Assembly (NCBI GenBank): GCA_041393775.1
Contig: JAWKJM010000003.1
Location: 992,001 to 1,056,000, forward strand
Length of the DNA stretch: 64,000 nt
Direction of reading: 5' to 3'
Source: JADKAV01 sp041393775
GTDB lineage: Bacteria > Actinomycetota > Actinomycetes > S36-B12 > UBA10799
Numbering within the stretch: the first letter of the stretch is position 1; every line of letters starts with the position of its first letter. Both the position numbers and the translations under genes were made by a program. The notes under the pieces are model-generated. The model saw only the letters and a program-made list of their open reading frames with translations, had not been told where the DNA came from and did not search any database. Positions 7,553-16,153 of the stretch are shown in pieces.

Positions 7553-8212
7553 ATGGACAGTGAGTTGAAGCGCAGAGCCAAGGTGCATTCGGCCCTGGGG
7601 GATCCGATCCGGCTCGCCGTGGCCGAGGCCCTGATGATGAGTGACCGCACCCCGGTCTCGCTCAGTGCGCAGTTGGGTGTCCCGTCGAACCTCATGGCCC
7701 ATCACACGGGCATCCTTGTGGATGCCGGTGTCGTGCGACGCAGCCCGTCGGAGGCTGATCGGCGTCGGATGTACCTTCAGTTGACCGACACGGGACGGCG
7801 CGCCTTGCAGCCAGCGGCCGTGACCGCGCACAAGGTCGTGTTCGTGTGCACCCACAACTCGGCCCGGTCCCAGTTCGCCGAGGCGTTGTGGCGCGATCGC
7901 AGTGATGTGCCCGCTGAGTCTGGTGGAACGCACCCCGCTGACCGGGTGAACCCTCTGGCGCGCAGGGCGGCCCGTCGGCGAGGTCTGAGCCTCCGTGGGG
8001 CGGTTCCCAAGCCTTTGCGGTCCGGACCCAGCGAAGCGCTGCTGGTGACGGTGTGCGACAGCGCCGACGAGGAACTTGCGAACACGCCCCATCTGCACTG
8101 GTCGATTCCTGATCCGGTGGGCAGGCCCGAATCAGCCTTCCTCGAGGCTCTTGATGCAATCACGGATCGCGTCGACCACATATCGCCAACAGTGACTTCG
8201 GAGGAATCATGA
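7553..8212 (+). CDS. ArsR-ArsC fusion: winged-helix repressor joined to LMW-phosphatase-type arsenate reductase
   Basis: The 219-residue protein has an ArsR-like winged helix (about 1-85; LSAQLGVPSNLMAHHTGILVDAG) followed by a low-molecular-weight phosphatase/ArsC domain (about 92-205) with the active loop VFVCTHNSARSQFAEALW (CxxNxxR) and the general-acid loop IPDPVG. Such fusions are known in actinobacteria. The sensor half lacks an obvious CxC pair, so the reductase cysteine itself might report arsenic; that is speculation. It is the first gene of a four-gene operon and its stop overlaps the next start by ATGA. Confidence 0.88.
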   Translation: MDSELKRRAKVHSALGDPIRLAVAEALMMSDRTPVSLSAQLGVPSNLMAHHTGILVDAGVVRRSPSEADRRRMYLQLTDTGRRALQPAAVTAHKVVFVCTHNSARSQFAEALWRDRSDVPAESGGTHPADRVNPLARRAARRRGLSLRGAVPKPLRSGPSEALLVTVCDSADEELANTPHLHWSIPDPVGRPESAFLEALDAITDRVDHISPTVTSEES

Positions 8213-8877
8213 GCAACTCAAAGTCTCATAGAACGGGTTTGACCCTGGACCAGCAGGTGGCGCTGAACACCGCTGCTGGACGCCTGCAGGAGCGCTTCGA
8301 CGGCATCTTCTCCAAAGAGACGCTGGAGCGTTTCCTGCACCATTCGTATGAAGAGTTCGCGGACAGAGCCTCTGTGAGTCAGTGGCTTCCGCTGATGGCC
8401 GAGCGGTTCGCCGTTCAGCGACTTACGGCGCTGGCGCGTGTCGAGGGTCGCAGTTCCGACACCAGGCCGGTTGTGTTGTTCCTCTGCGTGCACAATGCCG
8501 GCAGATCCCAGATGGCGCTCGGCTTCTTCGAGCAACTTGCGGGGGATCGGGCGATCGCGTGGTCCGGTGGGTCGGAACCCGCGAGCACGATCAATCCAGC
8601 TGCGATCGAAGCCATGTCCGAGAGGGGCATCGACATCTCCCGGGAGTTTCCGAAGCCGTGGACGGATGAGGTCGTGCAGGCCGCCAACGTGGTCGTGACC
8701 ATGGGCTGCGGCGACAGTTGCCCGATCTTCCCGGGAACTCGGTACGAGGACTGGCAGGTGTCCGACCCGGCTGGGATGAGCGTCGCCGAGGTGCGGGTCG
8801 TCCGCGACGACATCGAACGTCGTGTCCGGACCCTGCTGGAACAGATCCTTCCGGCGCAGGCAGAGTTGCACGCGTGA
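8209..8877 (+). CDS. arsC: Arsenate reductase with N-terminal helical extension (Corynebacterium ArsC1'-like)
   Basis: The 222-residue protein has an N-terminal alpha-helical region (about 10-80; RLQERFDGIFSKETLERFLHHSYEEF) joined to an LMW-phosphatase-type arsenate reductase with the loop LFLCVHNAGRSQMALGFFE and a C-terminal MGCGDSCPIFPG segment. A three-helix N-terminal bundle is known from Corynebacterium ArsC1', a monomeric thioredoxin-linked enzyme. The product reduces As(V) to As(III) in the cytoplasm. It is translationally coupled on both sides (ATGA with the fusion gene, GTGA with the aquaporin gene). Confidence 0.9.
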   Translation: MSNSKSHRTGLTLDQQVALNTAAGRLQERFDGIFSKETLERFLHHSYEEFADRASVSQWLPLMAERFAVQRLTALARVEGRSSDTRPVVLFLCVHNAGRSQMALGFFEQLAGDRAIAWSGGSEPASTINPAAIEAMSERGIDISREFPKPWTDEVVQAANVVVTMGCGDSCPIFPGTRYEDWQVSDPAGMSVAEVRVVRDDIERRVRTLLEQILPAQAELHA

Positions 8878-9590
8878 CCCTTGTCAAACGTGTGGCCGCG
8901 GAAGCCATCGGCACCGGCATGCTGGTGGCGGCCGTTGTGGGCTCCGGGATCATGGCCACGAACCTGAGCGACGATCTGGGCCTCGACCTGCTGATCAACG
9001 CGGTCGCCACGGTTGCTGCCCTGGGTGTGCTGATCTGGACCCTCGGGCCGATCTCGGGCGCACACTTCAACCCCGCAGTCACCACCGTCGCCGCTGTCCG
9101 GCGGGAGATTGCCGGCAGCGAGGCGGGTCTGTACGTTGCGGCTCAGACTGCCGGCGCTTTGGGTGGGGTCGCGCTGGCCAACCTGATGTTCAGCGCGCCC
9201 GCGTGGGATCCGTCCGGCCATGTGCGGGAAGGCGCCGGCGTGCTGCTCGGAGAAGTGGTCGCCACTGCCGGGCTGCTGGCGCTGATCGGTGCGCTCACGC
9301 GGACCGGCAAAGGACATCTGGGTCCCGCATTGGTGCCTGCCTGGATCGGTGCCGCCTACTTCTTCACCGCGTCGACCTCATTCGCCAATCCCGCGGTGAC
9401 CATCGGCCGGGCCTTCACCGACAGTTTCAGCGGCATCGCGCCGGCCTCGGTGTTGCCCTTCATAGCCGCTCAATTCGTCGGCGCTGCGATCGGCGCCGGC
9501 CTCACCGAGTTCTTCTACCCGCGGCCCGGCATCACTCCCGAGCCGCTCGATCTGCCCGATCCCGTCCACCACGAGGAGTCCCATGACTGA
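8874..9590 (+). CDS. Aquaglyceroporin-family channel of an ars operon (AqpS-like)
   Basis: The 238-residue MIP channel has both pore motifs, NPA at 66-68 (HFNPAVTT) and NPA at 172-174 (FANPAVTIG). The residue after the second NPA is valine instead of the arginine that normally narrows the pore; the same change is reported for AqpS of Sinorhizobium, which lets As(III) flow out of the cell. Together with three arsenate reductases in the same operon it gives a complete route: reduce As(V), release As(III) down its gradient. The GTG start at 8874 overlaps the upstream stop. The C-terminal 8 nt overlap the next arsC. Confidence 0.9.
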   Translation: MTLVKRVAAEAIGTGMLVAAVVGSGIMATNLSDDLGLDLLINAVATVAALGVLIWTLGPISGAHFNPAVTTVAAVRREIAGSEAGLYVAAQTAGALGGVALANLMFSAPAWDPSGHVREGAGVLLGEVVATAGLLALIGALTRTGKGHLGPALVPAWIGAAYFFTASTSFANPAVTIGRAFTDSFSGIAPASVLPFIAAQFVGAAIGAGLTEFFYPRPGITPEPLDLPDPVHHEESHD

Positions 9591-9993
9591 CAAGCCCAGC
9601 GTCCTGTTCGTCTGCGTCCACAACGCCGGCCGGTCCCAGATGGCCGCGGCCTACTTGACGCACCTCGGCCAGGGGCGCATCGAAGTACGGTCCGCGGGCT
9701 CGGCGCCGGCCGACACGGTGAATCCCGCGGCCGTGGCGGCGATGGCCGAAGAAGGCATCGACATGAGCGCCGAGGTGCCCAAGATTCTCACCACCCAGGC
9801 GGTGCAGGACAGCGATGTCGTGATCACCATGGGCTGCGGCGACACCTGTCCGATCTACCCGGGCAAGCGCTACGAGGACTGGGTCCTCGACGACCCGGCG
9901 GGCCAGGGCCTCGAGTCGGTGCGTCCGATCCGCGACGAGATCCGCCGCCGGGTTGAGGTGCTCATCGGGGAACTGCTGCCCGCAGCGGGCTAG
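9583..9993 (+). CDS. arsC: Arsenate reductase, LMW-phosphatase type, probably mycothiol-dependent
   Basis: The compact 136-residue enzyme begins SVLFVCVHNAGRSQMAAAYL with the CxxNxGRS loop and ends with MGCGDTCPIYPGKRYEDW and the acid loop DDPAG. It resembles Corynebacterium ArsC1/ArsC2, which use mycothiol and mycoredoxin; cofactor use is inferred from the family. It is the third reductase domain in this operon and the last gene; its ATG overlaps the aquaporin stop by 8 nt. Repeat A1 begins about 70 bp downstream. Confidence 0.9.
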   Translation: MTDKPSVLFVCVHNAGRSQMAAAYLTHLGQGRIEVRSAGSAPADTVNPAAVAAMAEEGIDMSAEVPKILTTQAVQDSDVVITMGCGDTCPIYPGKRYEDWVLDDPAGQGLESVRPIRDEIRRRVEVLIGELLPAAG

Positions 9994-10065
9994 GTGGGTT
10001 ACACCGCGCCTCGTTCGTGGTGGATGCCGGAGGGGTTCCGGTTCGTCCTTGGAGTCGGCGGGCCC

Positions 10066-10357
10066 AGTCCGAGAACGGCTCGTGTGCTGGGCAGCCTCAG
10101 CAGTTGGCCGCGAGGTTAGAGAATGGTCGCCAGGTTAGAGATTGTGCACGAGGTTAGTGAACGCACGTGTGGTTTCTCTAACCTCGTGCACGTTCTCTAA
10201 CGTGAGCGGTTTTCGCCCGGCATTTTCCCGCCTGAACGCCGCGGCCGACCACAGCCCGGGATGACTAACGTGAGCGATTTCCGCCCGGCATTTTCCCGCC
10301 TGAACGGGCCGCCTGCCACGGCACGGGACCACGAACGCCAGCGATTTCCGCCCGGCC
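10066..10357. repeat. Interspersed repeat family A, copy 1
   Basis: The element begins with a flank like AGTCCGAGAACGGCTCGTG, then has the 12-bp motif GAGGTTAGAGAA (with variants) at 10112, 10131 and 10150 in direct orientation and its complement at 10174 and 10193, all exactly 19 bp apart. Arms 10134-10161 and 10174-10201 fold into a 28-bp hairpin (a few mismatches) with a 12-nt loop containing CACGTG. To the right, a GC-rich unit with GCGATTTCCGCCCGGCATTT occurs three times (about 10204, 10272 and 10340). It fills most of the 617-bp gap between arsC and the protease gene. Confidence 0.8.
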
Positions 10358-10404
10358 GCCGCCCGCAAACGCTCAGCCCGAAACAAACGCGACGGGCCGC
10401 AGCC

Positions 10405-10566
10405 TCAGCCCTCGATCTCCTTCTTGCAGCCGTCGAGCATCCGGTCGATGTCCCGGTCACCTTTCCACGGGACGCTGTCGAGTGCCTTGTCCTGGCACTT
10501 TGGTGGAGTACTCGTAGCCCGGAGTGAGGATTCCTCCGGCCCCCCTTGCTGTTGCCCCCGGAGTCA
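10405..10566 (-). pseudogene. Possible decayed 3' end of a gene (two frameshifts)
   Basis: Reading the minus strand towards the stop at 10407-10405 gives a protein-like tail, CQDKALDSVPWKGDRD followed by IDRMLDGCKKEIEG. Shifting frame once near 10500 would join it upstream to GGILTPGYEYSTK, and a second shift in a G run near 10540 to SQYDSGGNSKG. No intact start or frame exists. I do not recognise the family. It abuts repeat A1. The call rests only on amino-acid composition and could be chance. Confidence 0.3.
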
Positions 10567-10610
10567 TACTGGGAGCGAGTGATCATGTCGCGCCGGAGGG
10601 GGTGATCGGC

Positions 10611-12875
10611 ATGAGGAGGCTCGTGTGTGGCCTCGGAGCGCTCGGCGTGGTGTTGGCCATGCTGGGACTGGCCACGAGCCCGGCGTCGGCCGACGACTAC
10701 GCCTTCGACTTCGGCTGGGGATCAGTGGGCTCCGGCGAGGGGGAGTTCAACGCCATCCAGGAACTCGCCGTGTCATCGCGGGGGGCCGTCTTCACCGTGG
10801 AGAGCGGCAACCAGCGGGTGCAACTGTTCACGGCGCTGGGCGGGATCAAGAACATGTGGGGGAATCCTGGTCCCGCGGGCAGCTCGCAGCCGGGTCAGTT
10901 CAGCGGGCCCCGCGACATCGCGGTCGGGTCTGACTCCCGGGTCTATGTGGCTGATTCGGGCAACGACCGGATCCAGTGGTTCACCCCCGACGGAGTGCTG
11001 GGTGGCTCCTGGGGAGGGACTGGCACGGCGCCGGGCCGGTTCCAGGACCCCACCGACATCGCGGCCGCCCCTGACGGAAGCATCTACGTGGCCGATTTCG
11101 GAGACGGCCTGATCCAGCACTTCACCCGCGACGGCGAGTTCCTCGGCGGGTGGGGCGGCGCGGGTTCCGGTCCGGGACAGTTCTCGTGGATCACCGGAAT
11201 CGCGGTCGGACCGGACGGTGATGTGTACGTCGCGGAGCAGGGCAACCACCGGGTCCAGCGTTTCTCGGTCACCGGCCAGTTGCTGGGCATCTGGGACGCC
11301 GAAGGGTCCGGTCAGGGGCAGTTCCTGGCGCCGAGTGCGATCGATGTGGGTGACGACGGCACGGTGTACGTCGCGGACTCCCAGCGCGACGACGTTCAGG
11401 CGTTCAGCCGCAGCGGCGTGTATCTGGCCGCCTTCGGTCAGGGCACGCTCGACATCCCGGTCGGCGTGGCCGTCAACCACTACGGCGTCGTGTATGTCGC
11501 CGACAATCTCTCGGAACGGGTGCTCGCCTTCGATCCCCTCGACGCCACCACGGACTCCGACGGCGACGCCCTGCCTGACCGGTGGGAGATCCGCGGCTAC
11601 GACCACGACCGCGACGGCAAGGTCGACGTGAACCTCCCGGCCATGGGCGCCGACCCCTACCACAAGGATGTGTTCGTCGAGGTCGACTGGATGACCAACC
11701 ACCACCTGGACGACGCGGCGATCCAGCAGGTGGTCAGGGCCTTCGCCTCGGCGCCGGTGGCCAATCCGGACGGACGTTCGGGAATCGCCCTGCACGTCGA
11801 CAACGGCAGTGACTCGCTCATGACCGGAACCACGACCTGGGGCACGCGCAGCGAGTCCGGGCAGTTGAAGCATGTTGACAATCTGCGGGTCTGGTCAGGG
11901 GTCGACTCAGGGAAGTCGAGTCTTTTCAAGAGGGCACGGCGGCCGATCTTCCACTGGGTGGTGTCCGCGCACCAGTACAACGGCACGACATCCAGCGGCA
12001 TCTCGCGCGGCATCCCGGCCAGCGACTTCGTCGTCTCACTCGGCGCCTTTTGCACGCCGGGCCTGGACTGCTCCGGCACGACCGCGCAGCAGGCTGGCAC
12101 GTTCATGCACGAACTCGGCCACAACCTCGGCCTACACCACGGCGGCGGAGACGACGTCAACCGTAAGCCGAACTTCCTGTCGGTGATGAACTACGCGTTC
12201 CAGTTCTCCGGCCTTGTTCGCGATGGCTCGGCCGGCGTCTTCGACTACTCGATGTTCCCGCAGGTGCTGCAGACGCTGCCCGACCTGGACGAGGCGTCGC
12301 TGTCGGAGAGCGCAGGCATCGGCGGCAACGGCTCGTTGCTGTCGAGGTACACGACCACGTGGCGCTGCGGTGGACAGTGGGTGACCGGACCCGTCGTCGG
12401 CGCGGTGGACTTCGACTGCGACGGCACGCCGGCTGAGACGGTGAGTGCCGATCTCAACAACGACGGTTCCATGACCACGTTGTCGTCCTGGAACGACTGG
12501 GACCACATCGTGTTCGACGGCGGCCAGGTGGGAGACGCCGCGGGGGTTGCGCTGCCCATGAAGAGGTGGCCCAAGGAGCCGTCGGCCAAGAAGCTGCGGG
12601 CGACCCAGAAGGTGCTGCTCGGTGACCGCAAACGTCCGCGCGTGAAGGTGAAGGTCCGTTCGCGGGGCCGGGTCGTGGTGAAGGCCAGGGACAACAAGGC
12701 CCTCGACCGGGTCATTGTCAAGCGCGTCCACAAGACGCGTCAGTACCGCGCGAAGGGTGCGAAGGTGAAGACCGTTCGGCTGCGGATGGCCCGCGGCAAG
12801 CACCGCATCAAGGTCGCAGCACTGGATCGGGCGGGGAACAGTTCGAAGGTGGTGCGCCGCACGGTGCATCGTTGA
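10611..12875 (+). CDS. Secreted NHL-repeat protein with metzincin-type zinc protease domain
   Basis: The 754-residue protein has a signal peptide (about 1-27, cleavage after SPASA). Five or six NHL/beta-propeller blades follow (about 28-310, recurring GNDRIQWFTPDG and VYVADS patterns). Next is an acidic calcium-binding-like stretch, DSDGDALPDRWEIRGYDHDRD, and then a protease domain with HELGHNLGLHHGG: His500, His504 and His510 as zinc ligands, Glu501 as base, and a Met-turn SVMNY at about 524-528. The C-terminus (about 660-754) is very basic and Ig-like. GGAGGGGG lies 8 nt before the ATG. A secreted or wall-bound protease is likely; substrate unknown. Confidence 0.85.
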   Translation: MRRLVCGLGALGVVLAMLGLATSPASADDYAFDFGWGSVGSGEGEFNAIQELAVSSRGAVFTVESGNQRVQLFTALGGIKNMWGNPGPAGSSQPGQFSGPRDIAVGSDSRVYVADSGNDRIQWFTPDGVLGGSWGGTGTAPGRFQDPTDIAAAPDGSIYVADFGDGLIQHFTRDGEFLGGWGGAGSGPGQFSWITGIAVGPDGDVYVAEQGNHRVQRFSVTGQLLGIWDAEGSGQGQFLAPSAIDVGDDGTVYVADSQRDDVQAFSRSGVYLAAFGQGTLDIPVGVAVNHYGVVYVADNLSERVLAFDPLDATTDSDGDALPDRWEIRGYDHDRDGKVDVNLPAMGADPYHKDVFVEVDWMTNHHLDDAAIQQVVRAFASAPVANPDGRSGIALHVDNGSDSLMTGTTTWGTRSESGQLKHVDNLRVWSGVDSGKSSLFKRARRPIFHWVVSAHQYNGTTSSGISRGIPASDFVVSLGAFCTPGLDCSGTTAQQAGTFMHELGHNLGLHHGGGDDVNRKPNFLSVMNYAFQFSGLVRDGSAGVFDYSMFPQVLQTLPDLDEASLSESAGIGGNGSLLSRYTTTWRCGGQWVTGPVVGAVDFDCDGTPAETVSADLNNDGSMTTLSSWNDWDHIVFDGGQVGDAAGVALPMKRWPKEPSAKKLRATQKVLLGDRKRPRVKVKVRSRGRVVVKARDNKALDRVIVKRVHKTRQYRAKGAKVKTVRLRMARGKHRIKVAALDRAGNSSKVVRRTVHR

Positions 12876-12878
12876 CGG

Positions 12879-13688
12879 TCACGGGCTGATGCCGAGCGCT
12901 TCCGCCAGTGCCATTGCGTCGAATGGCGCGGCCCCGTCGGCATCGTTGTCGAAGTACACGTAGACGTCCAGCCCCCGGTCGGTCCACTGCTTGACCCGGT
13001 CCGCCCAGCGATTGATGTGCGGCTGGTAGGAGCCGTGGTACAGCTGGTGCGGGCCGTGCAGGCGGACGTACACGAAGTCCGCGGTCACCTCGTCGAACGC
13101 TGGAAACCTCCCGCCGGTGTCCGCCACCACCATCGCCACGCCGTACTCTCGCAGCAGGTCCGCGCATCCGCGGTAGGACTCGTGCCGCAGTTCCAAGGCG
13201 TGCCGAAGTTTCATGGTGAGTGCCGGCGTGTGGGGGTGCTTCACAATCCGGCGGTCGCACTCCTGCGCCTGTGTCGCGGCTTCGGCGGCGGTGTGGGGCA
13301 GGCGCCTGAGGAAGCCCCGCAGCCGGCCCTCGTCGAAGTGCAGCGACTCGGGCAGTTGCCATAGGAACGGGCCGAGTTTGTCTGCCAGTGCCAGTGGTCC
13401 GGACGCGAAGAAGTTGGCCAGCCCGGGTCCCGGGTCGGTGAGTTTCTTCAGATGGGTGATGAAGCGTCCCCCTTTGACGGCGAAGCAGAATCCGGGCGGA
13501 GTCGCGTCGTGCCAAGCGCTGTAGTGCTCCGGCTTCTGTAGGGAGTAGAACGAACCGTTGATCTCCGCACTGTTCAGCCGCTGTGCGACGTAGGGGAGTT
13601 CGTCGTTCTGGCGCAGTTCGGCAGGGTAGAAGTCGCCACGCCAATTCGGGTACTTCCAGCCAGAGACGCCGATCCGCAATTCGGGCAT
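12879..13688 (-). CDS. DUF72 (YecE-like) TIM-barrel protein
   Basis: The 269-residue protein begins with the family's opening strand RIGVSGWKYPNWRGDFYP and keeps the motifs INGSFYSLQKPEHYSAWHDATPPGFCFAVKG, FVYVRLHG and VYVYFDND. The DUF72 family is widespread with a TIM-barrel fold, but its reaction is not known. The ATG at 13688 is chosen from homology; a longer in-frame start exists but adds no family sequence. It converges on the protease gene with a 3-bp gap. Confidence 0.9.
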   Translation of the reverse strand: MPELRIGVSGWKYPNWRGDFYPAELRQNDELPYVAQRLNSAEINGSFYSLQKPEHYSAWHDATPPGFCFAVKGGRFITHLKKLTDPGPGLANFFASGPLALADKLGPFLWQLPESLHFDEGRLRGFLRRLPHTAAEAATQAQECDRRIVKHPHTPALTMKLRHALELRHESYRGCADLLREYGVAMVVADTGGRFPAFDEVTADFVYVRLHGPHQLYHGSYQPHINRWADRVKQWTDRGLDVYVYFDNDADGAAPFDAMALAEALGISP

Positions 13689-13840
13689 GGGGGAAGTCTG
13701 GCAATGACTCGGTTGCTGAGCCAAACGCAGGCGGCCGCCGATGCGCGAAGATCCGCTGGTGGTCATGCTCGCTCCGCCGCCAACGGGGATCGGACACGAC
13801 CGATGGAGCCGGCAGCCTGGCGAAGTTTGGTCAACGTGAT

Positions 13841-14104
13841 AGTCCGCGAGGTTTGAGAATGTTCACGAGGTTAGTGAAACCACGCGTGGATTCTCTAGTC
13901 CGAAAATGGCTCGTGTACTCGGTCGCCGCAGAAGTGGGCCGCGAGGTTAGAGAATGTGCACGAGGTTAGAGAACGCACGTGTGGCTTCTCTAACCTCGTG
14001 CACGTTCTCTAACGCGAGCGATTTCGCCCGGCATCTTCCCGCCTGAACGAGCGGCACGCCACGGCCCGGGATGACTAACGCGGTGAACGTTCTCTAACCT
14101 CGCG
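13841..14104. repeat. Interspersed repeat family A, copy 2 (two modules)
   Basis: Module 1 has direct motifs at 13848 and 13867 and a truncated inverted motif at 13891 that runs into the AGTCCGAAAATGGCTCGTG flank. Module 2 has direct motifs at 13943 and 13962 and inverted motifs at 13986 and 14005, all 19 bp apart. The arms 13946-13973 and 13986-14013 pair over 28 bp, with one G-U type change that keeps pairing. A last inverted motif at 14090 lies inside the broken serine hydrolase frame. The same two-module layout is seen in copy 4. Confidence 0.82.
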
Positions 14105-14588
14105 CAAGGAAGCGCTGATCTGCTGAGTGGGCGGGCTGGCGTGGTGTAGGCGGCACCGGTCCGAGCAGTCCCGGCAGGCCTCGGTGCGGGCCAGTTCGGA
14201 CGTACTTGTCGATCGGGTCGTCGAGACCGACAGTGCCCTGGTCGGCCAGACGCAGCACGACCGCGGACGTGAACGTCTTGGTGATGCTGCCAATGCGGGT
14301 GTGATCGTCACGCTGGGGCGGCTGATCACCGCCTTGCGCCGAAACCCCTGTGACACTGATCCACTCGCCATCCTCGGTCCAGACGCCCGCTTGCGCGCCG
14401 GGGAATCCGAACTTATTGCGGGCATCATCCAGGATCTGCTGGAATGCCGCACCGGTGCCGGCAGGCAGCGTCGCGGCGCCTTCGGACGCTGAGGGACTCG
14501 GGTTCGCGGAGTCCGTCGCCGAGGAGCAGCCCACCATGGCAAACGAACTGACGAGTAGGGCGGCGACGGTGATGTGGGGGCGAACCAC
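14094..14588 (-). pseudogene. Truncated beta-lactamase-family serine hydrolase lipoprotein
   Basis: The frame starts with a lipoprotein signal (VAALLVSSFAMVGCSS) after GAGGAG and a GTG at 14588, and continues into a class C beta-lactamase/DD-peptidase domain with the nucleophile motif GSITKTFTS (SxxK) and DDPIDKYV. After about 130 residues homology stops. The remaining codons read through unrelated sequence and end at a TAG that lies inside a family A motif at 14094-14096. Full-length relatives have roughly 350-450 residues and further YxN and HxG motifs, which are missing. The gene appears cut off by repeat A2 and should not be functional. Confidence 0.75.
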
Positions 14589-14666
14589 GTGTACTCCTCG
14601 GCATGGATGAAGGACCAAGGCTACGGCTGGTCGGCGATCCGTGCACGATGCGGTCCGTCTAGCACG

Positions 14667-14672
14667 TAGCGT
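14667..14672 (+). promoter_or_regulatory. Probable -10 element of a leaderless transcript (flavodoxin-like gene)
   Basis: TAGCGT lies 6 nt before the ATG at 14679 and no ribosome-binding site is present. Confidence 0.45.
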
Positions 14673-14678
14673 CGTTGC

Positions 14679-15143
14679 ATGGCTCCGGAATCCACGACCC
14701 TGCTGATCGTCCATCACACGGTCTCCCCCGCCCTCGAAGGGATGCTCGAGGCCGTCGTGGCCGGCACCCGTGCGGAGGGCATCGAGGGTGTCGACGTCGT
14801 GGTGCGGCCGGCTCTGTCCGCCAACGCCTCCGACGTGCTGGCAGCCGACGCATTCCTGCTGGGAACCCCGGCGAACATCGGGTACATGTCGGGAGCGCTC
14901 AAGCACTTCTTCGACCAGATCTACTACCCGACCCGCCGAGCAACCGCCGGTGCGGCCTACGGGCTCTACGTCCACGGCAATGAGGGCCTCGAGGGAGCCG
15001 TGCGATCCGTGGCCACGGTGACGAAAGGACTTGGCTGGCGACTGGCCCAGCGCCCGGTCGAAGTGTTGGGGGAACCGGGCAAGCCGGATCTGCAAGCCTG
15101 CTGGGAACTCGGCGCGGCGATGGCCTCCGGGCTGATGGGGTAG
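14679..15143 (+). CDS. Flavodoxin-like FMN-binding protein
   Basis: The 154-residue protein has a flavodoxin-type fold: strand TTLLIVHHTVSPALEGML (phosphate-binding loop position), the FMN-contact segment LLGTPANIGYMSGALKHFFDQIYYP, and GAAYGLYVHGNEGLEGAV. Such proteins are small flavin-dependent reductases or electron carriers of NAD(P)H oxidoreductases. The partner is unknown. The start is supported by the leaderless -10. Confidence 0.85.
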   Translation: MAPESTTLLIVHHTVSPALEGMLEAVVAGTRAEGIEGVDVVVRPALSANASDVLAADAFLLGTPANIGYMSGALKHFFDQIYYPTRRATAGAAYGLYVHGNEGLEGAVRSVATVTKGLGWRLAQRPVEVLGEPGKPDLQACWELGAAMASGLMG

Positions 15144-15193
15144 TCCGGGAGCGTGGGGTGACTCCGGAGCTGTCCTTGGACAACAATGTGGCT

Positions 15194-16069
15194 ATGGCTT
15201 CGACATCCTCCTCCTTCGTCTCTTCCGCCGACGGCACGCAGATCTCGACGTTCACATGGGGCGGCGCGCGGGAACCGGTCATCGGGACGGTCCAGATCGC
15301 GCACGGTCTCGCCGAGCATGCCGCCCGCTACGACCGGCTCGCGCAGGCGCTCAACGCAGCAGGCTTCCTCGCGTACGCGACGGACCACCGGGGGCACGGC
15401 GTGACGGGACAGAGCGCGTTGGGTGACTTCGGTGACGCCGGGTTCGACGGCCTCATCGCCGACATGGCCCAGTACGGCGCGTCGATCGCTGCCGACCACC
15501 CGGACCTGCCGCTGTTCCTCATCGCCCACTCCATGGGTTCGTTCGCGGCGCAGTCGCTGATCATCGACCACTCCGACCTCTATGCCGGCGTCGTCCTGTC
15601 GGGCTCGACAGCACTCGATGTACTGGCCGCAAACCTGGCGCAGTCCGAAGGCCCGGTCGGCCTCGAGGCCTTCAACGCCGGCTTCGAACACCGCACCGGC
15701 TACGAATGGCTCAGCCGCGATGAGGCTGAGGTCGACAAGTACGTCGCCGATCCGTGGTGCGGCTTCGACACGCCGCCGGAGACCGTCCCCGCCCTGTTCG
15801 CGCACGCCGCGCAACTGGCCGACCCGGAGGTGCTCGCCCGGATCCGCGCGGACCTTCCCATGCTCGTCACCTCGGGCAGCAACGACCCGCTGTCAGGTGG
15901 CGGCGAGCTGGTGGGCCTGCTGGCTCAGCGATACCGAGACGCCGGCCTCTCCGATGTGACTGTGAAGGTCTACGACGGGGCCCGGCACGAGATCTTCAAC
16001 GAGACCAACTGCGATGAGGTGACCGCGAACGTCATCGATTGGCTGGTCTCACATGTGCGGTCAGCCTGA
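15194..16069 (+). CDS. Alpha/beta hydrolase, monoacylglycerol lipase-like
   Basis: The 291-residue protein has the lysophospholipase/monoglyceride lipase layout: oxyanion segment VQIAHGLAEHAARYDRLAQAL, DHRGHG, the nucleophile elbow FLIAHSMGSFAAQ (Ser in HSMGS), a probable acid in GSNDPLSGGG and the catalytic histidine in YDGARHEIFNE. No signal peptide is present, so it probably acts in the cytoplasm on lipid esters. The ATG at 15194 follows a weak AACAAT hexamer by 6 nt. Confidence 0.88.
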   Translation: MASTSSSFVSSADGTQISTFTWGGAREPVIGTVQIAHGLAEHAARYDRLAQALNAAGFLAYATDHRGHGVTGQSALGDFGDAGFDGLIADMAQYGASIAADHPDLPLFLIAHSMGSFAAQSLIIDHSDLYAGVVLSGSTALDVLAANLAQSEGPVGLEAFNAGFEHRTGYEWLSRDEAEVDKYVADPWCGFDTPPETVPALFAHAAQLADPEVLARIRADLPMLVTSGSNDPLSGGGELVGLLAQRYRDAGLSDVTVKVYDGARHEIFNETNCDEVTANVIDWLVSHVRSA

Positions 16070-16153
16070 TCCGGTCGCTGCAAGGACTGGTCGGCAGGTC
16101 GGCGAAGACAAACACCAGTTGGTCCCGGCCGTCATGCCTGGAAGAGTGGGGCC

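Noticed and set aside
10112..10201. CRISPR array (regular short repeats)
   Set aside because: Units are 19 bp apart in mixed orientation with spacers of 7 nt; no cas genes are present. This does not fit CRISPR.
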